Below, one piece after another: positions 7,256 through 17,301 of a stretch of DNA of 64,000 nt (the stretch's first letter is position 1; the number at the start of each line of letters is the position of its first letter). The translations under genes and the position numbers were made by a program. The stretch is from an uncultured Lachnospiraceae bacterium. Its GTDB lineage: Bacteria; Bacillota; Clostridia; Lachnospirales; Lachnospiraceae. The notes beneath the pieces were generated by a model, which ran no database searches, was not told the DNA's origin, and was given only the letters and a program-made list of their open reading frames with translations. The DNA is taken from positions 31,939 to 95,938 of the forward strand of contig CAJUHR010000016.1 of assembly GCA_910586255.1 (NCBI GenBank). The letters run 5' to 3'.

Positions 7256-9676
7256 ATGAACACAGCACTATCATGGATCAAAGCATACGTTCCGGACCTA
7301 AACGCCACAGCCCAGGAATACACCGATGCAATGACCCTGTCAGGAAGCAAGGTAGAAGGCTATCAATGCCTGGACAAAAACCTGGAAAAAATCATAACAG
7401 GCCAGATCACAAAGATCGAGCGCCACCCGGACGCAGACAAGCTGATCATCTGCCAGGTAGATATCGGCACGACCACCATCCAGATCGTCACCGGCGCCCC
7501 CAACGTGAAGGAAGGAGACAAGGTGCCGGTAGTCTTAGACGGCGGCAAGGTGGCCGGAGGCCATGACGGCGGTCCTCTTCCGGAAGAAGGAATCCGGATC
7601 AAAAAAGGAAAGCTGCGGGGAATCGAGTCAGAAGGCATGATGTGTTCCATCGAGGAATTAGGCTCCTCCCGCGACATGTACCCCGATGCCCCGGAGCTTG
7701 GGATTTACATTCTTCCCCAGGACATTCCCATCGGCGTGGATGCCATAGAGGTATTAGGCCTTCATGATACAGTATTTGAGTACGAGATTACCTCCAACCG
7801 GGTAGACTGCTACAGCGTGGTTGGCTTAGCCAGAGAGGCAGCCGCCACCTTCCGCAAAAAATTCCACCCGCCTGTGGTCACTCCCACCGGAAACAGCGAG
7901 GACATTCACAATTACCTGACTGTCCAGATAGAGGACACCAGGCTGTGTCCCCGCTACTGTGCCCGCATGGTGAAAAATATAAAGCTGGCTCCCTCGCCGG
8001 AGTGGATGCAGCGCAGACTGGCTGCCAGCGGGATCCGTCCCATCAACAACATTGTTGACATCACCAACTATGTGATGGAGGAGTACGGCCAGCCCATGCA
8101 CGCCTTTGACTACGATCTGATCAGCGGCCACAAGATTATCGTAAAATGCGCCAGGGACGGCGATGAGTTCCAGACCTTAGACGGTCAGGTCCGCAAGCTG
8201 GACAGCACGGTTCTCATGATCAATGACGGAGAAAAGGAAGTAGGCATTGCCGGAATCATGGGCGGTGAAAATTCCAAGATAACCGATGACGTAAAAACCA
8301 TGGTTTTTGAGGCGGCATGCTTTGACGGCACCAACATTCGTCTGTCTGCCAAAAAGCTGGGTCTGCGGACCGATGCCTCCGGAAAGTTTGAAAAGGGACT
8401 GGATCCCAACAATGCCGAGGCAGCCGTCAACCGGGCCTGTCAGCTGATCGAGGAGCTGGGCGCCGGAGAGGTGGTGGGCGGAATCATTGACGTCTATCCC
8501 GTGAAGAGAGAGCCGGTGCGGGTGAAATTTGATCCGGATAAGATCAATTCTCTGTTAGGCACAGAGATCGAAGCCTCCCGGATGAAGCAATATTTTGAAA
8601 TGCTGGAGCTGGGCTTTGATGAGGAGACACAGGAGGTAATCGCTCCGACCTTCCGTCAGGATATTAACTGCCTGGCAGATTTGGCGGAGGAAGTGGCAAG
8701 ATTTTTCGGTTACGACAATATTCCAACCACCCTTCCCTCCGGGGAGGCCACAACCGGAAAACTGTCCTATAAGCTGCGGATTGAGGAGATTGCCCGTCAG
8801 GTGGCAGAGTTCTCCGGATTCAGCCAGAGCATGACCTACTCCTTTGAGAGCCTCAAGGTTTTTGATAAACTGATGATACCGGAAAACGACAGCCTGCGGC
8901 AGGTGGTGACGATCCAGAATCCTTTGGGAGAGGATTTCAGCATTATGCGCACCACTCCCTTAAACGGTCTCCTGACCTCCCTGTCCACCAACTATAACCG
9001 GAGAAACAAGGACGTAAAGCTTTACGAGCTGGCAAATATTTATCTTCCGAAGGAGCTTCCCCTTACGGACCTTCCCGATGAACGGATGCAGTTTACCTTA
9101 GGCATGTACGGCGCTGGTGATTTCTATACCATGAAGGGCGTGGTGGAGGAATTGTTTGACAAGTTAGGGATGGAGAAAAAGATTCATTACAATCCCCAGT
9201 GCGATCGTCCTTACCTTCACCCGGGAAGAAAAGCAGACATTGTGTACGAAAAGACCGTGGTAGGCTACCTGGGCGAGCTTCATCCGGAGGTGGCTGACAA
9301 TTACAGAATCGGCGAGCGGACCTATGTGGCGGTTCTTGATATGCCGGCGGTAATACCCTTCGCTGATTTTGACAGAAAATATCAGGGTCTGGCAAAATAT
9401 CCGGCAGTGACCAGAGATCTCAGCATGGTGGTGCCCAAGGAAATTCTGGTAGGCCAGATTGAGGATGTGTTGGCCCAGAGAGGCGGCAAGCTGTTGGAAA
9501 GCTACAAGCTCTTTGACATCTATGAGGGCTCTCAGATATTGGCTGGATTTAAGTCAGTGGCATATTCCATCACCTTCCGGGCCAAGGACCACACCCTGAC
9601 GGATGACGAAGTGAATGCGGTGATGAAGAAGATCCTGAACGGGCTTTCGGGTCTGGGGATCGAGCTGCGGGCGTAA
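7256..9676 (+). CDS. pheT: Phenylalanyl-tRNA synthetase beta subunit
   Basis: 806 aa, full length for bacterial PheT. It starts at the ATG at 7256 after AAAAGGAGA. Domains in order: an N-terminal tRNA-binding OB-like EMAP domain (about 40-150, with HPDADKLIICQVDIG), the B3/B4 editing domain (about 205-390), B5 (about 405-470), a catalytic-like core (about 480-690), and a C-terminal anticodon-binding FDX-ACB domain (about 710-806, with YPAVTRDLSMVV). It forms the heterotetramer with PheS and hydrolyses mischarged Tyr-tRNA-Phe. It is co-directional with pheS under the same T-box, but the gap is far longer than normal for this operon. Confidence 0.97.
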   Translation: MNTALSWIKAYVPDLNATAQEYTDAMTLSGSKVEGYQCLDKNLEKIITGQITKIERHPDADKLIICQVDIGTTTIQIVTGAPNVKEGDKVPVVLDGGKVAGGHDGGPLPEEGIRIKKGKLRGIESEGMMCSIEELGSSRDMYPDAPELGIYILPQDIPIGVDAIEVLGLHDTVFEYEITSNRVDCYSVVGLAREAAATFRKKFHPPVVTPTGNSEDIHNYLTVQIEDTRLCPRYCARMVKNIKLAPSPEWMQRRLAASGIRPINNIVDITNYVMEEYGQPMHAFDYDLISGHKIIVKCARDGDEFQTLDGQVRKLDSTVLMINDGEKEVGIAGIMGGENSKITDDVKTMVFEAACFDGTNIRLSAKKLGLRTDASGKFEKGLDPNNAEAAVNRACQLIEELGAGEVVGGIIDVYPVKREPVRVKFDPDKINSLLGTEIEASRMKQYFEMLELGFDEETQEVIAPTFRQDINCLADLAEEVARFFGYDNIPTTLPSGEATTGKLSYKLRIEEIARQVAEFSGFSQSMTYSFESLKVFDKLMIPENDSLRQVVTIQNPLGEDFSIMRTTPLNGLLTSLSTNYNRRNKDVKLYELANIYLPKELPLTDLPDERMQFTLGMYGAGDFYTMKGVVEELFDKLGMEKKIHYNPQCDRPYLHPGRKADIVYEKTVVGYLGELHPEVADNYRIGERTYVAVLDMPAVIPFADFDRKYQGLAKYPAVTRDLSMVVPKEILVGQIEDVLAQRGGKLLESYKLFDIYEGSQILAGFKSVAYSITFRAKDHTLTDDEVNAVMKKILNGLSGLGIELRA

Positions 9677-9705
9677 TTGAAGTTTATTTAATGATGGTAT
9701 TTGCA

Positions 9706-9753
9706 CAGGCAATGAGCCAGGGTCAGTCAGTTCTGACCCTGGCTCATTGCCTG
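9706..9753. repeat. Perfect 21-bp hairpin after pheT
   Basis: Arms at 9706-9726 and 9733-9753 are perfectly complementary around TCAGTT. No T-run follows on either strand, so it is not a typical intrinsic terminator. It lies exactly where the reverse-strand ATPase pseudogene loses homology, and its right flank reads CTTGTTACAGCTG, reminiscent of the GTAACAG ends of the dispersed elements. Confidence 0.85.
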
Positions 9754-10613
9754 CAGGGAACTTGTTACAGCTGATAGATGTGCCTTATATATTAAAAAAG
9801 AAGAGGCTGTGTGATAACCATCATACCATTCCCGAAGGGAGCCTCTTGAGATTTTTGGATGTTTTGTTGTTTGGAGGTGAATTTTGAACAGAGCATCAAC
9901 TTCCCAATCAGAGAATCCAAAATACTGTCCGTATTTCTCTTTTACAGCCCTATCATACTCATCAAACATATTTAGCTTGGAGCCATCTGAGTATTTGGTA
10001 ATGGGCAGGATTCCGGTCATATAGGCCAATTCTACATATTCCTGATCCTTGAGCAGATTCTTGAAAAAATTAAGACAGTTAGCCTGATCTGCTCCTGTGA
10101 TAAATGGCATGTGGAATACTGCGTCCCATTCGTCAATAACAAAAACAAATTTTTCCTTTGTTTTCCGGAAATTTCATCCAGAATATCCCACAAGGCTTTT
10201 ACTGTATCAATTGACAGGTCATGATATGCTTTGGCAAGGTCATGGTTAATTCCATCCTGTATACGGGCAATATACTGTCTGTAATTGGCGCGGTCTCTTG
10301 GCGTCTCGCTGAAATCGATGTAAACAACATTATGTTTGTTTAAATGGGCCTTATAATTTTCACTCCTGGCAATCGCCAGCCGTTCAAATAATGTTCCGGA
10401 ATCAACAGCCCTTTCAAAAAATAAGGCAACCATATTTGCCATAACACTTTTCCCAAAACGCCGTGGTCCCGTGATACATAAATATTTCTGTCCATCTACT
10501 TCCACTGTATTTAAAATATCTTCAAGGAGCAGTGATTTATCTACAAAGAAACGTGTTCCGGCAATTTCCCTGTATGATTCAAACGGCACTCTGCTGTTCA
10601 GATATTTTCCCAC
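9727..10613 (-). pseudogene. Frameshifted and truncated AAA-ATPase-like protein (PD-(D/E)XK-associated family)
   Basis: The N-terminal part (10613 down to about 10170) gives MGKYLNSRVPFESYREI, a Walker A at GPRRFGKS and long ATPase homology. Near 10165 one A is missing from an A-run: the frame GGA-AAA-CAA replaces GGA-AAA-ACA. Restoring it continues as KEKFVFVIDEWDAVFH, where VFVIDE is the Walker B, and then into the second open frame (10110 down), with GADQANCLNFFKNLL and REWYDGYHT. After YDGYHT the family normally runs for some 200 more residues with a nuclease-like C-terminus, but here the sequence changes at the hairpin near 9753. So there is one frameshift plus loss of the 3' part. Confidence 0.85.
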
Positions 10614-10889
10614 ATTTCCATTCCTTTCTCAGGGTTTCAGGCATCGCTTAATTAATATGATTCTATCTTATGATAAAAAGGCACCCAATACAATCGGCGA
10701 TGGGATTTTTGCTTTCTGGCCCGGTTTGCCATACAGTCAGCGCAGTAAATGTGCAGACCTGCCTGAACAGTAACAATGCCGTCACAGAAAAAGATATAAT
10801 ATCGCTTCACCTTAACATGAATAAGAACCCGTAAAATCAGCCATCCTTATTTCAGACAGGAAATGACGAGAAGAAGGAGGCTGCTTTTT
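10614..10889. other. Intergenic region before enolase
   Basis: No gene is supported. It holds GAACAGTAACA at 10764-10774, a single end-like copy of the dispersed element. A TATAAT at 10795-10800 could be the enolase -10, although no good -35 lies 17 bp upstream. Confidence 0.4.
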
Positions 10890-12161
<1,272 letters not shown>

Positions 12162-12174
12162 TAAATCATAACAA

Positions 12175-12212
12175 GGGAGATACCCGTAGCAGACTACAGG
12201 TGTCTCTTTTTC
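12175..12212 (+). terminator. Enolase terminator
   Basis: GAGATACCCGTAG (12177-12189) pairs with CTACAGGTGTCTC (12194-12206), with one mismatch, followed by TTTTTT. It closely resembles the hairpin at 17701-17733, with compensating base changes. Confidence 0.85.
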
Positions 12213-12352
12213 CGTGGAAGCCTCTACTTCTATGTAGCCGAGACGAATGACAGATACCTTATAGCGGCTCATTTCGTTTTTCTCCTTCTGATATATATGA
12301 ACAGTTTTTTACTTTTACAGTATATCAGACCTTTGTGACAGTGCATGTCTTT

Positions 12353-12390
12353 ATAGAAAAAATCAGCGGGAAAGTGCTGATTTTTTCTAT
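12353..12390 (-). terminator. Terminator of the XRE gene
   Basis: Fifteen-bp perfect arms (ATAGAAAAAATCAGC and its complement) around an 8-nt loop, beginning 2 nt after the XRE stop codon. The A/T tracts let it work in both directions. Confidence 0.8.
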
Positions 12391-12391
12391 A

Positions 12392-12730
12392 TTAAAGCTT
12401 ATCAATAACCGTTGCCAGTGTCCGGATGATAACAAGATATTTTTCAAACTGTTTCTCATCAGAGCTTCTCTGGATTTCTCCCAGAATCTCATCCAAAAGC
12501 TCCTTTTTCTGAGGCTCCTCGCCGAAAAGAAGGGAGTCGGCCGATACCCCTAAGCCGGTGGATATTTTTACCAGAGTCTCCATACTCATTTTGCGGTCGC
12601 CCCGCTCGATATTGCCGTAAAAGGCGGTTGTGATTCCACATCGCTCGGAGGCTGTCTCCTGGGTCAGTCCCTGCTGCTCCCGAAAGGCACGGATTCTCTG
12701 GCCTATTTTTTTGTAATCAATATTTTCCAT
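12392..12730 (-). CDS. XRE-family transcriptional regulator
   Basis: 112 aa. An N-terminal helix-turn-helix of the XRE/Cro type spans about residues 8-66 (IGQRIRAFREQQGLTQETA, then NIERGDRKMSMETL). The C-terminal 45 residues are helical and charged, likely a dimerisation or sensing tail. It is transcribed divergently from the WYL/HNH locus at 13.2 kb, with about 440 bp between them, so it may or may not control that locus. Its target is unknown. Similar small single-domain XRE proteins are common in Lachnospiraceae. It is bounded downstream by a strong terminator. Confidence 0.88.
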   Translation of the reverse strand: MENIDYKKIGQRIRAFREQQGLTQETASERCGITTAFYGNIERGDRKMSMETLVKISTGLGVSADSLLFGEEPQKKELLDEILGEIQRSSDEKQFEKYLVIIRTLATVIDKL

Positions 12731-12778
12731 AGAAATCTCCTTGTTGACACAAGACTGCGCATATTTACGGCAGTTTCC

Positions 12779-12866
12779 GTACAGTTATGGGCCAAAGCAT
12801 ATGCCCCATCGCCGCAGGCGATTTCAAATGGGTATATGCTGTACCGTTCACAGGGCACCTGTGAAC
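12779..12866. repeat. Nested hairpin element upstream of the WYL locus
   Basis: GTACAG/CTGTAC and AGCATAT/ATATGCT arms enclose CGCC-GCA-GGCG (12779-12844). Immediately after comes GTTCACAGG-GCA-CCTGTGAAC (12846-12866). The second hairpin matches the element at 61775-61806, linking it to the dispersed GTAACAGTTC family. Confidence 0.75.
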
Positions 12867-12961
12867 AGCAATAAAGAAACACACAAAATACATGTCCTTT
12901 GATACTAATATTTTCACAGAGGAGTTTTTATATGTAAATCAACCAATAGAATTAAAATATA

Positions 12962-12990
12962 TTGCTTGTAAGCATTGAGAATGGTATAAT
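12962..12990 (+). promoter_or_regulatory. Sigma-A promoter of the WYL-HNH operon
   Basis: TTGCTT (12962-12967), a 17-bp spacer and TATAAT (12985-12990). It starts a leader of about 170 nt that contains the hairpin at 13050-13131 before the WYL gene. Confidence 0.75.
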
Positions 12991-13049
12991 CTATTGAGAT
13001 AGCGACTATTTTTCCAAAATGACATTTTCTGTCTCTTTTGTCTGATAAA

Positions 13050-13131
13050 ATGATACCAAAGTCAAAAGGCTGTAAAATCCGATGCAGGTTTGCCTGAAAG
13101 AGGATTTTTGACCTTCGGACCCTGGTATCAT
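13050..13131. repeat. Leader hairpin with TGGTATCAT-type ends
   Basis: ATGATACCA (13050-13058) pairs with TGGTATCAT (13123-13131). Inside, GTCAAAA pairs with TTTTGAC and AAAATCC with GGATTTT. The right end, TTTTGACC ... CCTGGTATCATAA, recurs at 35624-35643 upstream of another gene, so this is a dispersed repeat inside the 5' UTR. Confidence 0.65.
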
Positions 13132-13167
13132 AAAATATAATTTTGAAAACAAAAGAAGGGCTGTATT

Positions 13168-14139
13168 ATGGGGAAGGACAAAAAATATATATCCAAGCAT
13201 AACCGGATTTTAGAGATTTACCATCGTCTTTTGTCCGGTGAGGTGATTGAGAAACAAAAGGCCGCCGAGGAGTACGGCGTAAATCCCCGTTCTATTCAGC
13301 GGGATATCGATTCAATTCGCGATTTTTGTTCTAACCTTGCCGTAAGCTATGGAGAGGTGATGGAGATCCGGTATGACCGCCGTGCAGGGGGATATCGGAT
13401 TGTCAATAAAAAAATATCTGCATTGTCAGAGGGAGAATTGTTTGTCACTTTAAAGATTCTCTTGGAGAGCAGATCTCTTACAAAGGTGGAGATGAAAAGC
13501 ATTGTCAGCAATCTGATGGAAAAATGCCTTCCCATAGAGGAACGGAAAAAGATGGAGGATCTTATCTCCAACGAGCTGTTTCACTATGTGGAGCCAAGAC
13601 ACAAGAAAAAGCTTGTCAGCCAGATCTGGGATTTGGGCTTAGCAGTTTATTCTCACCGGGAGGTGAGTCTGGAATATAAGAAGGTAAACGGCGAGATCAC
13701 AAAGGCGGCGGTCAAGCCGGTGGGGATCATGGAGTCCGAGTTTTATTTTTACCTGATCGCCTATATCGGAGATAAACACAGAGAGTATCCGGGATACCCT
13801 ACCATTTACCGTGTTGACCGGATTGTGAATTATCAGATTTCGGACAAGATATTTTATGTTCCCTATAAGGACCGGTTTGAGGAGGGGGAGTTTCGGAAAA
13901 GGATTTCCTTTATGTATGGAGGAAAGCTGCACAAGATCCGTCTTTTGTACAAGGGAGCGGATATCAATCTGGTTCTCGACCGCATTCCCACTGCCCAGGC
14001 GGTGAGAGGGGAGGACGGAAGCTTTGTGGTGACGGCGGAGATCTACGGGGATATGGGACTGGATTTTTGGCTGAACGGGCAGAGGGATGTGGAGATTTTG
14101 GAGGGAGGATATGAGGAAGGAGCAAAGACAGAGACATAA
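13168..14139 (+). CDS. WYL-domain transcriptional regulator
   Basis: 323 aa. It opens with a winged HTH (about residues 10-65, EEYGVNPRSIQRDIDSIRDF) preceded by helices. The middle WYL domain (about 150-225) has VSLEYKKVNGE, AVKPVGIMESEFYFYLIAY and YRVDRI. The C-terminal WCX-like extension spans about 235-315. WYL proteins sense nucleic acid or nucleotide ligands and often regulate phage-defence operons (for example BrxR and CapW families). It starts a tight co-directional series of AT-rich genes, so it is the likely controller of the HNH-nuclease locus. The promoter is at 12962 and the start ATG follows AAGAAGGG. The ligand is unknown. Confidence 0.9.
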   Translation: MGKDKKYISKHNRILEIYHRLLSGEVIEKQKAAEEYGVNPRSIQRDIDSIRDFCSNLAVSYGEVMEIRYDRRAGGYRIVNKKISALSEGELFVTLKILLESRSLTKVEMKSIVSNLMEKCLPIEERKKMEDLISNELFHYVEPRHKKKLVSQIWDLGLAVYSHREVSLEYKKVNGEITKAAVKPVGIMESEFYFYLIAYIGDKHREYPGYPTIYRVDRIVNYQISDKIFYVPYKDRFEEGEFRKRISFMYGGKLHKIRLLYKGADINLVLDRIPTAQAVRGEDGSFVVTAEIYGDMGLDFWLNGQRDVEILEGGYEEGAKTET

Positions 14140-14181
14140 AAGAGAATTTGAGAACACATTAATACAAAGGAGGTGAAAAAA

Positions 14182-14448
14182 TTGTGCTGTTTTCTGACAA
14201 TAATTCTTATTGTTTTGGCATGCTGGTTTCTTTACAATAAAAACCATACAGAAACCAGGAAAAGAACCAAGATTAGAGAGAAGTACCGTTGTCAAGAGGG
14301 AGAATTTGATATTCGGGGACATAGGGATGACTTTATAATAAGCAAAAATAAGAATATTGACTTCCTGGTAAAAGATGGAATGATTGTTGCAGGCAGGGAT
14401 AAAAGAGTTGACAAAAATTTTGTGTTTTACGGAGGAGATAAATCATGA
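14182..14448 (+). CDS. Small membrane-anchored protein of unknown function
   Basis: 88 aa from a TTG at 14182. The GTG at 14173 lies within the AAAGGAGGTGA ribosome site, so it cannot be the start. It has a single N-terminal hydrophobic helix (about residues 3-17), a basic segment (TRKRTKIREKYR) and a soluble tail with several charged and beta-like segments (FDIRGHRDDFIISKNKN, FLVKDGMIVAGRD). A signal peptide without a clear cleavage site is the alternative. Its TGA overlaps the next ATG by 4 bp, a sign of translational coupling with the 308-aa protein. No family was recognised. Confidence 0.7.
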   Translation: MCCFLTIILIVLACWFLYNKNHTETRKRTKIREKYRCQEGEFDIRGHRDDFIISKNKNIDFLVKDGMIVAGRDKRVDKNFVFYGGDKS

Positions 14449-15371
14449 ACATAATTGACGACATGCTGGACTGGGCGGCAGATAAGGTACAGACATTTAC
14501 CGGAGAAAAAGAAAGGCGTCAATTGGTACAGGAATATAAGGACACATACATACAATTTAAAAATTCTGTGGAGCATTTGATAGAAATCGTTAATGATAAA
14601 ATCCGTGAGTTTAATGAGCAAATTTTACTGTTAAACGATTTGAGAAAAGAGAAGGTAAAGAACAATATTAACAGCCTTTGGGCATTTCTTTCCAAATTTG
14701 GTCCGGTTAAAGAAGCAGGTGAATACGCAAAGGAAGAGGAGTCTCTGACAATGGCTTTTCCCACAAAAGAATTTGAAGAAAAGGAAGCTTATATAACAGA
14801 AATAGACTGGAGCAAGGAGGATGTTTTTATAAACACCTTTTTTACCAGTCCTATTGGCATGAAAATAAAAACAAGAAAGCAGAATTTGTCCATAAAGGAA
14901 GAACTGGGAGAATTTCATTTGCTGATTGAGGAAACCCTGAATCAGCTTCAGCTAAAGACAGAACGGGTGGAAATGGACAGCGAAATAGCAGAAATTTATA
15001 TATTTTGTATAAAGACAATAGCAGAATATATTGTTCGTGTTATTTTGCCGGAATTGGAAGTTGTGGAAGCATTTTTTCAGGCATTAAAAATAAAAAATGA
15101 AATCGTATCTGGAAATAAGCTGGAAGAGATTTCCTTTTCTACGGATTTGACACTTTTAAAAGACACAGTATATAACAAACATTTTCTGTTTGTCAAAAAT
15201 GTTTTTATGTTTTATATTTTATCATGCAAGATATACGACACGCCTGTTCTTACGAAGCTGCTTAAGGGAGAGTCTGATGAGATCGATAAAATAACTCTGA
15301 TTTCAAATAAACAGGCATTGCTGGAAATGAAGGATAGAATAGATGGAAATCTGATATTTAAGAGAGGATAA
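14445..15371 (+). CDS. Unrecognised mainly helical protein in the WYL-HNH locus
   Basis: 308 aa, strongly helical, AT-rich and rich in Lys and Glu. Residues 25-70 look like a coiled coil (QEYKDTYIQFKNSVEHLIEI). A helical middle (about 185-220) includes FCIKTIAEYIVRVILPELEV, which is amphipathic or semi-hydrophobic. No catalytic or nucleotide-binding motif is visible, and no signal peptide. It is translationally coupled to the upstream small membrane protein and ends 5 bp before the HNH gene, so it is likely a partner, sensor or immunity factor for the nuclease. I do not recognise the family. Confidence 0.75.
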   Translation: MNIIDDMLDWAADKVQTFTGEKERRQLVQEYKDTYIQFKNSVEHLIEIVNDKIREFNEQILLLNDLRKEKVKNNINSLWAFLSKFGPVKEAGEYAKEEESLTMAFPTKEFEEKEAYITEIDWSKEDVFINTFFTSPIGMKIKTRKQNLSIKEELGEFHLLIEETLNQLQLKTERVEMDSEIAEIYIFCIKTIAEYIVRVILPELEVVEAFFQALKIKNEIVSGNKLEEISFSTDLTLLKDTVYNKHFLFVKNVFMFYILSCKIYDTPVLTKLLKGESDEIDKITLISNKQALLEMKDRIDGNLIFKRG

Positions 15372-15376
15372 CCCCT

Positions 15377-17203
15377 ATGGAAGATAATACAATTACAATC
15401 AGACAATTGGTTGAGGCAAGGGATGCACTGGCCGTGCAGGAAAAAAAGCTGTATATACAGGCAGCAGAAAGAATGAACATGGGGATGAAGGAGATTTTGA
15501 AAAACGATTTCGGAACCGTGCTTGTCAAAGATATAGGACGGGATTTGGCCGGTGAGGTGTCAAGACGTTTTTTTAATATGGAGGATTATTATGTGACTGT
15601 AGATCAACTGGCAGACCGTTTTCTCCATTTTTCCTATGAGGGAGATTTTGATATCTTTGAAAGTGATGAAAACATAAGAAAAGCATATTACAACAATCAT
15701 GACGGCTTATCATCGGCCACGATGAAAACAATTACAAATCAGTGTGAACAGGCACAGAAACAGCTGTTTACAAAGGAGAGAACAAAGGATGGCACAACAA
15801 CTGCCCAGAAAGCGTACAGAAGGTCAAGGACTACTGCGGATGGCAAAATTTATGATGAACTGACGGGACGAGAGGCAGAACGGACAAGCGAACTTGAGGC
15901 CGATCATGTTCAGTCCAGAAACGGAGCAAAATATAATTCCCGATATATACGGGAAGAACGGGCAGAGAAATTGAGAGAATTTTATAATTCCTCAGATAAT
16001 ATGCAAATGATTCACGGTTCTGCCAATGCATCCAAGGGGGATGTGCGGGTGTGCCAGGATGCAAAGGGCAATATTGAATACTTAAATGCCAGAGAGATGA
16101 AGAGCCGTCAGGAAAAAGGAGAATCGGTCGTGGATATTACCTACAAGGCCACACCGGAGCAATTGACGGAGGCGGTTGTATCCCAGTGGGAAAAGGAATC
16201 CAAATCCAGTGAAAAAATAAGGATATTGAAGGAAAAGGGATATCTGGATGAAAACGGGAAGGTAAAGGACAGTGTAAAAAAAGAGCTTCTGCAAAATTAT
16301 AAACATTCACAAAACAAAGAGAGTGTCACAATTCTTAAAAATGCAGATTACAAGGAGGTTGCCAGGGATTCCGGAAAAGAGACTTTATCTTCCATGAAAA
16401 AAATCATTGCCGGTCAGGTGATCTATTATGTTTTGCCTCCTGTGGTTTTTGAAACACAACAGATTATCCGAAAGAAAAATATGAATCTGGATAATTTTTT
16501 TACAGAGATAAAAAAGGCAGGAAAGCGGGTTGTTCGGTATGTAGTGAAAAAATTAGATAAAATATTTACAAATATTGCGGGAAATGCAATTCACAAATTT
16601 ATCAAAACCTTTTTTGATATTATCATCGAAATGGTAAAGGCCACGGTAAAAAAGCTGGTCAGGATCGTAAAGGACTTGGTTTTATCCCTGGTGAATTGCG
16701 GAAAAATATTGGTGGATAAAAATGCAACGGCGGCACAAAAGGCAGATGCGGTAACAAAAACATTGTCTGTTACGATCACGACTGTTGTGATGGAGCTTTT
16801 GTTTGAATATCTGGAAAAACAGTTTCAGCTGCCGGATTTTCTCATGGAACCTTTGCAGATTATTGTGACAGTTGTGGCAACGAATATTATTATGCTTGTG
16901 CTGAATAAATTGGATTTGTTTGATACCCGGTATGGTTTGCTGGTATCTAATATTGAGAGAGTGATCGATGAAGAGAACGCTTTGTACAGGTTATCCAGCC
17001 AGGAATTATTGACTATGGGGCAGGGAAGATTAGAAGAAGCGATGCAGATTGTTAAGCAGCAATCAGAGGAAATGATATCTAACATTGTGAAGCTGGATGT
17101 TTACCAGGAGGAAGCAATGCCGTATTTGGAGCAGCTTAACAAAATGTTTCATATGGAAATAGATTTTAACAATGAATGGAATTGCTTTATAAAATCCGCT
17201 TAA
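15377..17203 (+). CDS. HNH-type nuclease domain fused to a multi-helix membrane domain
   Basis: 608 aa. The N-terminal 140 residues are helical. An HNH-like motif occupies about residues 155-222: IYDELTG, ELEADHVQSRNGAKYN (Asp176-His177), NMQMIHGSANASKGD (Asn208, His213, Asn217, Lys220). The order D-H, N, H/N and K fits the beta-beta-alpha metal site of HNH endonucleases. The C-terminal half has four hydrophobic stretches near 345-365, 405-440, 470-490 and 495-515, with basic helices between them (KKLVRIVKDLVL), then a helical tail. This suggests a membrane-bound or membrane-acting nuclease effector. It lies 5 bp after the 308-aa gene. Such a fusion fits an anti-phage or conflict effector, but the function is inferred. 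Confidence 0.75.
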   Translation: MEDNTITIRQLVEARDALAVQEKKLYIQAAERMNMGMKEILKNDFGTVLVKDIGRDLAGEVSRRFFNMEDYYVTVDQLADRFLHFSYEGDFDIFESDENIRKAYYNNHDGLSSATMKTITNQCEQAQKQLFTKERTKDGTTTAQKAYRRSRTTADGKIYDELTGREAERTSELEADHVQSRNGAKYNSRYIREERAEKLREFYNSSDNMQMIHGSANASKGDVRVCQDAKGNIEYLNAREMKSRQEKGESVVDITYKATPEQLTEAVVSQWEKESKSSEKIRILKEKGYLDENGKVKDSVKKELLQNYKHSQNKESVTILKNADYKEVARDSGKETLSSMKKIIAGQVIYYVLPPVVFETQQIIRKKNMNLDNFFTEIKKAGKRVVRYVVKKLDKIFTNIAGNAIHKFIKTFFDIIIEMVKATVKKLVRIVKDLVLSLVNCGKILVDKNATAAQKADAVTKTLSVTITTVVMELLFEYLEKQFQLPDFLMEPLQIIVTVVATNIIMLVLNKLDLFDTRYGLLVSNIERVIDEENALYRLSSQELLTMGQGRLEEAMQIVKQQSEEMISNIVKLDVYQEEAMPYLEQLNKMFHMEIDFNNEWNCFIKSA

Positions 17204-17218
17204 GGGAGGATATAATAA

Positions 17219-17290
17219 GTGAATGTCATCGTTATTATTATAATTATAGTTTTGGTTTGTTTTATATGCGCCAGCCTTAACAGCAGGTAG
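17219..17290 (+). CDS. 23-aa hydrophobic microprotein
   Basis: A GTG at 17219, 8 nt after AAGGGAGGA, opens a 23-codon frame: MNVIVIIIIIVLVCFICASL followed by NSR and TAG. It is a single membrane helix, nearly all Val/Ile. It falls between the HNH gene (15 bp) and the DUF2085-like gene (11 bp), in the same direction. The ribosome site is better than that of the next gene, which argues that it is translated. It could be a toxin-like peptide, a small membrane partner, or merely a leader for the next gene. Confidence 0.5.
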   Translation: MNVIVIIIIIVLVCFICASLNSR

Positions 17291-17301
17291 AGGCAAAATA
17301 A

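Noticed and set aside
6997..7566. Plus-strand open frame (189 aa) across the pheS-pheT gap
   Set aside because: It reads through the giant hairpin and into pheT in the wrong frame, with Arg/His/Pro-rich composition.
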